Of a DNA stretch of 12,281 bases, positions 7,169 to 12,281 are shown one piece after another. Every line of letters starts with the position of its first letter. Position 1 is the first letter of the stretch. The DNA is from AVCC01 sp039920865. Its GTDB lineage: Bacteria; Pseudomonadota; Gammaproteobacteria; Burkholderiales; Burkholderiaceae_D. Below the pieces are notes generated by a model. That model saw only the letters and a list, made by a program, of their open reading frames with translations. It had not been told where the DNA came from and searched no databases. The stretch is taken from positions 1-12,281 of the forward strand of contig JBDSCZ010000392.1 of the NCBI GenBank assembly GCA_039920865.1, given 5' to 3'. Both the position numbers and the translations under genes were made by a program.

Positions 7169-7402
7169 TTACTTGGCTGGTTCTGCAGCAGGTGCGGCAT
7201 CGGCAGCAGGAGCAGCAGGAGCAGCTTCGGCAGCAGGTGCAGCAGGAGCGGCTTCAGCAGCAGGTGCAGCAGGAGCGGCTTCAGCAGCAGGTGCTGCAGG
7301 AGCAGCTTCAGTAGCTGGTGGTGTGATTATTGTTTCTTCTTTTTTGCTGCAACCGGCCAAAACGATAGCGAACATAGCGGCTAACAGGAGTGATTTTTTC
7401 AT
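7169..7402 (-). CDS. Small Ala/Pro-repeat lipoprotein
   Basis: A 77-residue predicted lipoprotein. MKKSLLLAAMFAIVLAGC is a clear type II signal peptide with lipobox LAGC and lipidated C18. The mature protein (about 60 residues) begins SKKEE and is almost entirely Ala, Pro and Glu, with a nine-residue unit like AAPAAPAAE repeated about four times and a final partial copy. No enzymatic domain is possible; a flexible envelope tether or spacer is the most that can be inferred. The residue after Cys is Ser, which in E. coli favours outer-membrane sorting. TAAGGA (7409-7414) lies 6 bases before the start and is a good ribosome binding site. It is transcribed alone: its own terminator lies downstream and a 288-base leader or promoter region upstream. 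I do not recognise a named family. Confidence 0.8.
   Translation of the reverse strand: MKKSLLLAAMFAIVLAGCSKKEETIITPPATEAAPAAPAAEAAPAAPAAEAAPAAPAAEAAPAAPAADAAPAAEPAK
7185..7310. repeat. 27-base tandem repeat inside the lipoprotein gene
   Basis: Four full 27-base units (7203-7229, 7230-7256, 7257-7283, 7284-7310) and an 18-base partial unit (7185-7202). The second and third full units are identical and the others differ at a few positions. The unit is a multiple of three, so copy-number change keeps the frame and would only lengthen or shorten the Ala/Pro tail. Confidence 0.9.
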
Positions 7403-7408
7403 GGGTAT

Positions 7409-7414
7409 TCCTTA
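7409..7414 (-). promoter_or_regulatory. Ribosome binding site of the small lipoprotein
   Basis: On the - strand TAAGGA lies six bases before the ATG (7402). It is one of the best Shine-Dalgarno matches in the window, which supports this short gene as real. Confidence 0.75.
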
Positions 7415-7451
7415 GGTTAAAATTAAATGAATGACAAATTTATTGCGATGA

Positions 7452-7469
7452 ATAATTACCGGTAATTAT
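7452..7469. promoter_or_regulatory. Perfect 18-bp palindrome upstream of the lipoprotein gene
   Basis: ATAATTACC (7452-7460) is directly followed by its reverse complement GGTAATTAT (7461-7469). The dyad is widened by GCGAT (7445-7449) and ATCGC (7468-7472), which can also pair. It lies 50-67 bases before the lipoprotein start. It could be an operator for a dimeric regulator or a hairpin in the leader RNA; the sequence matches no site I can name. Confidence 0.6.
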
Positions 7470-7477
7470 CGCTCAAA

Positions 7478-7540
7478 GGTTGGTTTTTATCTCCCACATG
7501 CACTAATTGGTGCACTGCGATATTTAAAACCTTACCAACC
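7478..7540 (-). other. Nested inverted repeats in the 7403-7690 spacer
   Basis: GGTTGGT (7478-7484) and ACCAACC (7534-7540) form an outer stem. Inside it is the dyad TGCAC-TAATTG-GTGCA (7499-7514). Read on the - strand these would fold in an RNA beginning near 7538, downstream of a TATAAT box (7550-7545), and would lie in a long leader of the lipoprotein mRNA. A structured 5' leader or a small RNA is possible. The remaining spacer (7551-7690) is AT-rich and holds no gene that I can support. Confidence 0.4.
7499..7514. promoter_or_regulatory. TGCAC/GTGCA dyad resembling an NtrC site
   Basis: TGCACTA-AT-TGGTGCA has the half-sites of the enterobacterial NtrC consensus (TGCACYA and TRGTGCA), but with a 2-base instead of a 3-base centre. 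No sigma-54 promoter (TGGCAC-N5-TTGC) is visible nearby, so the resemblance may be accidental. Confidence 0.25.
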
Positions 7541-7544
7541 AAGG

Positions 7545-7550
7545 ATTATA
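7545..7550 (-). promoter_or_regulatory. Candidate -10 box for the lipoprotein transcript
   Basis: A perfect TATAAT on the - strand, about 143 bases before the lipoprotein ATG. The hexamer 17 bases upstream (ATAGCA) matches TTGACA at only three positions. If used, it gives a long leader that contains all the dyads of this spacer. Confidence 0.4.
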
Positions 7551-7690
7551 GCGAATTTTAAGCATTCTGCTATAAAGGGTTATATTATTTTGTAACATTG
7601 CAACACAAGCTGATTTAAAACAAGCGCACGGGGATGGTGGGAGTAGTTGTCGCAGGGATATAAATAAAAAAATTTTTAAAAAACAATTTT

Positions 7691-8812
7691 TTATGCCAGC
7701 TTCAGCCAGCCGTCCTGATACCACAGATGCAGCGCCTCCTGTACGTCGATTGAAGCCGCAGCTATTTCTTTCCCATCTAGCACACGGCTGTTTGCCAGCA
7801 AGTCGAGTGTGGTCTTGTCGGCGCGGGCGGCAGAGAACGACTCCCCGTTGATGAAAATATGTTTACCGCGATACAGCATCTGGGTTTTGCGTGACAGCAC
7901 TGCGCCGCGCTTACTGGCCGCCTGAATAAATTTTGCGGCAGAGAGCGGTCGTGCCGGTGGCGAAAACGTCGCGCAGGCCTTTGGCTCAGACAGATAGCTG
8001 CCCAGAAAGAGCGCGATGTCGTCTTCTGTGAACTGCACCTTGATCAATTCAGCCGAGATGCGCGACAGCATGGCACGACTGATTTCGGCCGGATGGGTCG
8101 TCGGCTTCAGGTCTGGGTCTGTGTATTTTCCGGGCAGGTCGATCGAATCGGCCATGAATTGCAGGAAGGCTTCACCCAGTTCCTGGTAGGCCGGGGCCCT
8201 GAAACCGATTGAGTAAGTCATGCATTCGCCAATTGCGATTCCATCATGCGCATAATGCGGTGGCAGATAGAGCATGTCGCCCGGCTCCAAAATGAATTCC
8301 TCCTCCGGCTCGAAGTCGCGCAGGATCTTGAGTGGCAAGCCTTCAATGATGGTCAGGTCTTTTTGCGCCCCGATACGCCAGCGGCGCAGGCCATGCGCTT
8401 GCAACAGGAATACGTCGTAGGAATCGAAGTGCGGGCCGACGCCGCCGCTGTCGGTGGCAAAGCTGATCATCAGGTCGTCCAAGCGTGCATCGGGTACGAA
8501 GCGGAACTGCCGCAGCAGCGCATCGGCATCGTCATGGTGCAAATTGACGCTTTGCACCAGCAGCGTCCAGTTCTTCTGGCGGAGGTCGGGAATGGCATCG
8601 ATCGGGCCGTTTTCCAGTTTGTATTGTTGCTCGAAATGGGTTAGCAGGCGGGATTCGACATCCTCTTGCCGCGCCAGTGCGAACAGCGCCTGGCGCGATA
8701 GCAGCGGCTTGAAGCCCGGAATGGCTTGCCGGATCAGCAGCGGTTTTTTATGCCAGTAATCGCGGAAAAATTGTGCTGGCGTCAATCCGCCCAGGATAGT
8801 GAGTTTTTTCAT
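7691..8812 (-). CDS. roxA: Ribosomal oxygenase RoxA: uL16 arginine hydroxylase (YcfD)
   Basis: A JmjC/cupin-fold 2-oxoglutarate and Fe(II)-dependent oxygenase. The E. coli homologue YcfD hydroxylates an arginine of ribosomal protein uL16. The iron triad is visible: H128 and D130 in GPHFDSYDVFLLQ, and H189 in MLYLPPHYAHDG. The N-terminus (LGGLTPAQFFRDYWHKKPLLI) is the family entry motif. Residues from about 215 on form the helical dimerisation and winged-helix part, ending LWYQDGWLKLA. The length of 373 residues equals E. coli YcfD. No Shine-Dalgarno sequence precedes ATG 8812; instead a perfect TATAAT lies six bases upstream, suggesting a leaderless message. It is divergent from slyD and has no obvious operon partner. 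Only A/T runs (7667-7692), not a GC-rich hairpin, follow its stop. Confidence 0.92.
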   Translation of the reverse strand: MKKLTILGGLTPAQFFRDYWHKKPLLIRQAIPGFKPLLSRQALFALARQEDVESRLLTHFEQQYKLENGPIDAIPDLRQKNWTLLVQSVNLHHDDADALLRQFRFVPDARLDDLMISFATDSGGVGPHFDSYDVFLLQAHGLRRWRIGAQKDLTIIEGLPLKILRDFEPEEEFILEPGDMLYLPPHYAHDGIAIGECMTYSIGFRAPAYQELGEAFLQFMADSIDLPGKYTDPDLKPTTHPAEISRAMLSRISAELIKVQFTEDDIALFLGSYLSEPKACATFSPPARPLSAAKFIQAASKRGAVLSRKTQMLYRGKHIFINGESFSAARADKTTLDLLANSRVLDGKEIAAASIDVQEALHLWYQDGWLKLA

Positions 8813-8818
8813 GCGTGC

Positions 8819-8824
8819 ATTATA
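8819..8824 (-). promoter_or_regulatory. roxA -10 box, overlapping the slyD promoter
   Basis: TATAAT on the - strand, six bases before the roxA ATG, which puts the A of ATG at the expected +1. The hexamer 17 bases upstream (TATACC, 3 of 6 to TTGACA) coincides with the slyD -10 box, so the two promoters cannot be occupied together. Confidence 0.6.
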
Positions 8825-8843
8825 GTCAAGCCCGATGGGCAGG

Positions 8844-8849
8844 TATAAT
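8844..8849 (+). promoter_or_regulatory. slyD -10 box
   Basis: A perfect TATAAT, 29 bases before the slyD ATG, predicts a start near 8856 and a leader of about 23 bases carrying AAAGGA (8867-8872). The -35 region falls on the roxA -10 box; TAGTCA (8823-8828) is the best match but only 15 bases away. GCCC-GAT-GGGC (8830-8840) sits at the centre between the two -10 boxes. Confidence 0.65.
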
Positions 8850-8878
8850 CTGGCTGTTAATCAAAGAAAGGATTGAAC

Positions 8879-9427
8879 ATGAAGATTGCCAAAAATACGG
8901 TTGTGACTGTGCACTACAAACTCTCAGATGCGCAAGGCAATCTGATCGAGGATGGCCGCGAGCCTATGGTGTATCTGCATGGTGGCTATGAAAATACCTT
9001 GCCCAAGATTGAGGAAGCGCTAGAGGGTCAAGAGGTCGGATTCGACACCACACTCCAGGTTGAGCCGGAAGATGCATTCGGTGAATACGATGCGGAATTA
9101 GTGAAGATAGAGCCGCGCAAGCACCTCCCGACTCCGCTCGAAGTCGGGATGCAGTTCGAAGGTACGCCGGAAGAAGGCGATGGCGACGACGCTGGCCTGA
9201 TTTTTACCGTGACCGATATTACCGATGATAAAGTGGTGCTCGACGGCAATCATCCGTTGGCAGGCATGGCGTTGCGGTTTTGGCTCAACGTGAAGGAGGT
9301 TCGCGCCGCTACCGAGGAAGAAATTACGCATGAGCACGTGCATGGCGAGCATGGTCATCACCATGGCGATGACGACGATCTCGATGATGGCGCCGGCGAC
9401 GCATACCGCTCCCATCCTCTGCATTAA
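8879..9427 (+). CDS. slyD: SlyD-like FKBP peptidyl-prolyl isomerase with His-rich tail
   Basis: A 182-residue cytoplasmic FKBP-type prolyl cis-trans isomerase and chaperone. FKBP strands flank an insert-in-flap domain: VTVHYKLSDAQGNLIED (about 9-25), YLHGG (32-36), LPKIEEALEGQEVG (41-54), the flap insert (about 63-127, with EDAFGEYD and LDGNHPLAGM), then the closing strand RFWLNVKEV. The tail has seven His in residues 151-162, an acidic run (164-170) and two more His at 179 and 182. In E. coli a His/Cys-rich tail lets SlyD bind nickel for hydrogenase assembly. Here it is shorter and has no Cys, so metal binding is likely but the metal and partner are open. ATG 8879 is chosen because AAAGGA lies six bases upstream; a TTG six bases earlier is poorer. 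A strong terminator follows. Confidence 0.9.
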   Translation: MKIAKNTVVTVHYKLSDAQGNLIEDGREPMVYLHGGYENTLPKIEEALEGQEVGFDTTLQVEPEDAFGEYDAELVKIEPRKHLPTPLEVGMQFEGTPEEGDGDDAGLIFTVTDITDDKVVLDGNHPLAGMALRFWLNVKEVRAATEEEITHEHVHGEHGHHHGDDDDLDDGAGDAYRSHPLH

Positions 9428-9472
9428 ATCGGCTGTACCAAACCGATTGCGAAGGGATGCAAGATCCGTAAT

Positions 9473-9506
9473 AAAAAAACCGCAGACTCTGTTCTGCGGT
9501 TTTTTT
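9473..9506. terminator. Strong bidirectional intrinsic terminator after slyD
   Basis: A-run plus CCGCAGA (9473-9486) is the exact reverse complement of TCTGCGG plus T-run (9493-9506), with a six-base CTCTGT loop: a 14-bp perfect stem whose ends are seven A and seven T. It stops slyD on + and would also serve the mutS-phosphoesterase transcript on -. Confidence 0.95.
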
Positions 9507-9544
9507 AGGTCAAGATCATTCTGATGGCGGTATTGGCCATGAAT

Positions 9545-9564
9545 AAATACTAGATATAGTATTT
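9545..9564. repeat. AT-rich inverted repeat
   Basis: AAATACTA (9545-9552) and TAGTATTT (9557-9564) form a perfect 8-bp dyad around GATA. It is too AT-rich for a strong terminator. The AGTATTTTT on its right side (9558-9566) recurs at 9597-9605 inside the repeated element copy 2. Confidence 0.5.
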
Positions 9565-9580
9565 TTAAGTCCGTATTATA

Positions 9581-9616
9581 TTTATGCGTAAACAGCAGTA
9601 TTTTTGCATATACTCC
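9581..9616 (+). repeat. Intergenic repeated element, copy 2
   Basis: A 36-base match to 1383-1420, sharing TTTATG, CG, AAA, GCA, TATTTTT and TATACTCC in the same order and spacing apart from a 2-base gap. It lies between the convergent slyD and phosphoesterase-like genes, so as a + strand promoter it would read antisense into the latter. Confidence 0.55.
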
Positions 9617-9628
9617 CTATTTTTTTGT

Positions 9629-10561
9629 TTATTTTACGGTTATGTGAGGGGCTTCAGTGCGAAACGGCGTGCGGCTTGCCGGTTGTACTCTGATCTTTGT
9701 CCAGCCGGAGCTTAGCCCCATGCTGCCGATATTTTCCTGCCAGTCGATCGCATCCGGTTTCGCTTGCGCCTGGCCGTGCAGCAGCAGCACCTTGCCGGGG
9801 AAATTCTTTGCCAGCGCAGCGAGTTGCTTGCGCACTTCGATGAAACCGTCGCGCCGTCCATTGAGCTTGGCCCGTTTCTTTGCATCAGGCACGATCAGCG
9901 GGTTGCCGTCGCAAAACAGTACGATCGCCCGGTTTTTTCTCTGCTCTGCATGGATGAAGATTCTTGCCAGCCATTGACGATTGGCGACCGAACGGTCTTC
10001 AAATTCACTGTTGCGCCCGGCATCCGGCAGGTAATGGTTGTTGTCGGCGGGCAAATTTATGGTTGCAAACAGGATGTCGTCGTATTCCCATCGGGCATTT
10101 TCTGGGTAGCTGCGGAATTTTGCACTGCTCGATTGGCGGATCAGCGCGATGGCGGTGCTGCCGAAAGAAACATCGTCGGCGAAAAATAATTCCCGCACCC
10201 GATTCAATCTTTCAATCGCAACCGATTTTCCATTTTTTGCCTTGCAATCGACCCAGTCGCTGGCCGCAAGCGATACGATCAGCGCATTTTCTGCATTGTC
10301 GAAAGTTTTCCTGCTGCGGGAATAGGCGTTGTCGCTGCAGTTTTCGGTATCGGAATTGATGCCATTGACAACGACGAACGCGAGATTTTCCGCATTGCTG
10401 CCATCAACCGCTTGCTGCAGAGGATTTTTTCCGGCGTCGGGTGGAAAGGTATGTGCAATCACGCCGAAATCAAAATTGCGCGCCCATCCGGTGACAGAGG
10501 TGGCCAGCAGCAAGCCGGCCAAAAGGGGCAACAACACCAGACGCTTCATCGCAGTGTGCAT
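9629..10561 (-). CDS. Exported calcineurin-phosphoesterase-like protein, probably inactive
   Basis: A 310-residue predicted periplasmic protein with a Sec signal peptide (hydrophobic core about residues 8-22, likely cleavage after GWA27). It appears to follow the layout of secreted calcineurin-like phosphoesterases in beta-proteobacteria: CSDNAY (75-80), a position equivalent to GDNEWTDC, YPENARW (152-158), a GSNN-like site and an HGDTH-like site. The metal-ligand positions are changed to AASDWVDC (99-106), ADNN (172-175) and HGQAQ (262-266). The family assignment rests on remembered motifs, and loss of catalysis is inferred from them. C75 and C106 could form a disulfide. The ATG at 10561 directly follows the mutS TGA, so translation may be coupled. 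ATG 10549, four codons later, would give a cleaner signal peptide (MKRLVLLPLLAGLLLA). No good Shine-Dalgarno sequence is seen for either. Confidence 0.7.
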   Translation of the reverse strand: MHTAMKRLVLLPLLAGLLLATSVTGWARNFDFGVIAHTFPPDAGKNPLQQAVDGSNAENLAFVVVNGINSDTENCSDNAYSRSRKTFDNAENALIVSLAASDWVDCKAKNGKSVAIERLNRVRELFFADDVSFGSTAIALIRQSSSAKFRSYPENARWEYDDILFATINLPADNNHYLPDAGRNSEFEDRSVANRQWLARIFIHAEQRKNRAIVLFCDGNPLIVPDAKKRAKLNGRRDGFIEVRKQLAALAKNFPGKVLLLHGQAQAKPDAIDWQENIGSMGLSSGWTKIRVQPASRTPFRTEAPHITVK

Positions 10562-12281
10562 TCAGGCTTCGGCCAGCTGCTTGAGGCGATACAGCAGATC
10601 GAGGGCTTCACGCGGGGTCAGTGCATCCGGTTCGATCTCTGCCAGCGCATCGGTGACTGGATTGCTCTCAGCCGCTTCCGGTTCGATTTCCGGTGGTTCG
10701 GCTGCGCTGGCTGCTGCAAACAGGTCGAACTGCGGCGAGGCTTGTACCGATTGTGCTTCCAGTGTCGCCAGATGCCGGCGCGCGGCGCGGATTACCGTTG
10801 GTGGCACGCCAGCCAATTGCGCCACTTGCAAGCCGTAACTTTGCGAGGCCGGACCGGCTTCTACTGCATGCAGGAACACGATGGTGTCCTTGTGCTCGAC
10901 CGCCGACAGATGGACGTTGACCGCGCTCGGGTGAAGTTGCGGCAATTGGGTCAGTTCAAAATAATGGGTGGCGAACAGCGTCAGGCTTTGCGTGGTTTCG
11001 ATCAAATGCCTGGCAATTGCCCAGGCTAGCGCCAGACCGTCGAAAGTGGAGGTGCCGCGACCGACTTCATCCATTAGCACCAGCGATTGCCGGGTGGCGC
11101 CGTTCAGGATAGCCGCCGATTCGGTCATTTCGACCATGAAGGTGGAGCGTCCGCCCGCCAGATCGTCGGCCGCGCCGATGCGCGTGAAGATACGGTCGAT
11201 CGGGCCAATCGCGGCGCTTTCGGCAGGAACATAGCTGCCGACATAAGCCAGCAGCGTGATCAAGGCCACCTGGCGCATGAAAGTCGACTTGCCGCCCATG
11301 TTGGGGCCGGTGATCAGTTGCAGCCGGCGTTCGGGCGAGAACAGGCAATCGTTGGCGATGAAGCGTTCGATCTGGTTTTCCACCACAGGATGGCGGCCTT
11401 GCACGATGTCGATGCCCAGTTCTGTGACCAGCATCGGTGCGCACCAATTGTGGCGGGCGGCGTGGCTTGCCAGGGCCACCAGGACATCGAGTTGCGCTAC
11501 CGCTTGGGCAATATTTTGCAATACAGCAATAAATGGAGCCAGTTCGCTGAGTAGTTTTTCGTATAGGTATTTTTCGCGTGCCAGCGCCCGTTCCTGCGCC
11601 GACAAGGCCTTGTCTTCAAACGCCTTGAGCTCCGGCGTGATGTAGCGCTCGGCATTCTTCAGGGTTTGGCGGCGCCGGTAATCGTCTGGCACCTTGTCGG
11701 TCTGGCCGTTCGTGACTTCAATGTAAAAGCCGTGCACCTTGTTGTATTCGACCCGCAAATTAGCGATGCCGGTGCGCTGGCGCTCCCGGGTTTCCAGGTC
11801 GAGCAGGAATTGCCCGGCGTTCTCGGACAGCGCGCGCAGTTCATCGAGTTGCGCGTCGCAGCCCGGCGCGATCACGCCGCCGTCGCGCACCATGGTAGCC
11901 GGCTCTGCCATCACGCTGCGTGCCAGCAACTCGAGGCAATCGGTGGGGCTTGCCAGCGCTTGATGCAGGCAGGCCAGCAGAGCGGCGTCGGCTAAGACGT
12001 CGGAGCGGGACAACTGCTCGCGCAATGCCGGCAATTGCTGCAGGCCGTCGCGCAGGCCGGCCAAGTCGCGTGGACGGGCACTTGCCAGCGCGATGCGGGT
12101 GGTGATGCGTTCGATATCCGGGATTGCGGCCAATAGGCGTGGCAGAGCATCACCAGCGTCTTGCTGCAGCAATGCGGTAATTGCGGCAATGCGCGACTGT
12201 GCGACCGATTGGTCGCGGCGGGCGTGGTGCAGCCAGTGCCGCAGCATTCGTGAACCCATTGCGGTACGGCAATGGTCCAGC
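10562..12281 (-). CDS. mutS: DNA mismatch repair protein MutS (N-terminus outside window)
   Basis: The C-terminal two thirds of MutS, which recognises mismatches and recruits MutL using ATP. The reading frame runs to the window edge; residues LDHCRTAMGSR at the edge match the start of the core/lever domain, so roughly 300 N-terminal residues (mismatch-binding and connector domains) are missing only because of the window. The clamp and lever regions follow. Walker A GPNMGGKST is at 11282-11308 and Walker B LVLMDEVGRGTSTFDG around 11066, with FATHYFELTQL downstream. After the ATPase comes an Ala/Glu-rich linker holding QFDLF, a good beta-clamp-binding pentapeptide. The final helix, LTPREALDLLYRLKQL, matches the tetramerisation tail. 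The C-terminus is intact and the stop abuts the phosphoesterase-like gene. Confidence 0.98.
   Translation of the reverse strand, partial: LDHCRTAMGSRMLRHWLHHARRDQSVAQSRIAAITALLQQDAGDALPRLLAAIPDIERITTRIALASARPRDLAGLRDGLQQLPALREQLSRSDVLADAALLACLHQALASPTDCLELLARSVMAEPATMVRDGGVIAPGCDAQLDELRALSENAGQFLLDLETRERQRTGIANLRVEYNKVHGFYIEVTNGQTDKVPDDYRRRQTLKNAERYITPELKAFEDKALSAQERALAREKYLYEKLLSELAPFIAVLQNIAQAVAQLDVLVALASHAARHNWCAPMLVTELGIDIVQGRHPVVENQIERFIANDCLFSPERRLQLITGPNMGGKSTFMRQVALITLLAYVGSYVPAESAAIGPIDRIFTRIGAADDLAGGRSTFMVEMTESAAILNGATRQSLVLMDEVGRGTSTFDGLALAWAIARHLIETTQSLTLFATHYFELTQLPQLHPSAVNVHLSAVEHKDTIVFLHAVEAGPASQSYGLQVAQLAGVPPTVIRAARRHLATLEAQSVQASPQFDLFAAASAAEPPEIEPEAAESNPVTDALAEIEPDALTPREALDLLYRLKQLAEA

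Noticed and set aside
7185..7310. Possible CRISPR-like array
   Set aside because: The 27-base units are contiguous with no spacers and translate in frame as a protein repeat.
7173..7415. + strand frame of Ala/Gly/Ser repeats opposite the lipoprotein
   Set aside because: It is the complement of the 27-base repeat, which stays open on both strands; the - strand product has a lipobox and a good ribosome binding site, this one has neither.
7653..7680. Possible third copy of the intergenic element on the - strand
   Set aside because: Only a T-run followed by TATA and CC is shared; in AT-rich DNA this is expected by chance.
7667..7692. A/T runs after roxA as an intrinsic terminator
   Set aside because: The runs can pair with each other but the stem is pure A-T; it would be unstable, so I do not call a terminator. 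An intrinsically bent tract is possible but untestable here.
7524..7724. 66-codon - strand frame overlapping the end of roxA
   Set aside because: Its start lies inside roxA without a ribosome binding site, and the rest is AT-rich spacer.
7403..9628. Horizontally acquired island, suggested by AT-rich spacers and - strand genes
   Set aside because: roxA and slyD are ordinary core genes with codon use like their neighbours; no integrase, direct repeats, tRNA or insertion sequence is present.
10412..11029. Long + strand frames opposite mutS and the phosphoesterase-like gene
   Set aside because: Mirror frames of well-supported - strand genes; no start signals or recognisable domains.

Overview
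The window reads as an ordinary chromosomal segment of a betaproteobacterium. Gene content and protein sequence point to Burkholderiales, most likely an Oxalobacteraceae relative such as Herminiimonas, Janthinobacterium or Collimonas. That placement is by eye, without a database search. GC content looks moderate, and intergenic DNA is clearly more AT-rich than the genes. There are no tRNA or rRNA genes, insertion sequences, phage genes or CRISPR arrays. Eleven protein genes fill the window; htpX and mutS are cut by its edges.

Left part (1-7060, all on +): the C-terminal two thirds of the membrane metalloprotease HtpX; a YciO-type threonylcarbamoyl-AMP synthase-like protein; an intramembrane site-2 protease of family M50; TrpS; a small SAM-dependent methyltransferase; DapA; the outer-membrane assembly lipoprotein BamC; and a YycJ-like metallo-beta-lactamase-fold hydrolase. 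M50-trpS-methyltransferase are packed within 3-10 bases and look like one transcript. dapA-bamC is the pairing known from E. coli (dapA-nlpB). The block ends at a strong bidirectional terminator (7125-7153).

Middle (7125-9506): on the - strand lie a tiny Ala/Pro-repeat lipoprotein, built from a 27-base tandem repeat, and the ribosomal oxygenase RoxA (YcfD). Between them is a 288-base AT-rich spacer with several dyads, including a perfect 18-bp palindrome. roxA is divergent from slyD (FKBP prolyl isomerase with a His-rich tail). Their two perfect TATAAT boxes face away from each other across only 19 bases, so the promoters must overlap. slyD ends at a strong bidirectional terminator.

Right part (9507-12281, - strand): the 3' two thirds of mutS, followed without a gap (TGA|ATG) by an exported protein. 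That protein looks like a calcineurin-type phosphoesterase whose metal ligands have been lost.

The most notable observations are: a C-x21-C-x6-C-x2-C motif in TrpS resembling the [4Fe-4S] site described in Thermotoga TrpRS; the apparent pseudo-phosphoesterase coupled to mutS; a roughly 37-base element repeated in two unrelated intergenic regions; the structured spacer upstream of the small lipoprotein; and two genes whose ATG sits where +1 would be expected after a -10 box. I see no defence island or multi-gene novel system.
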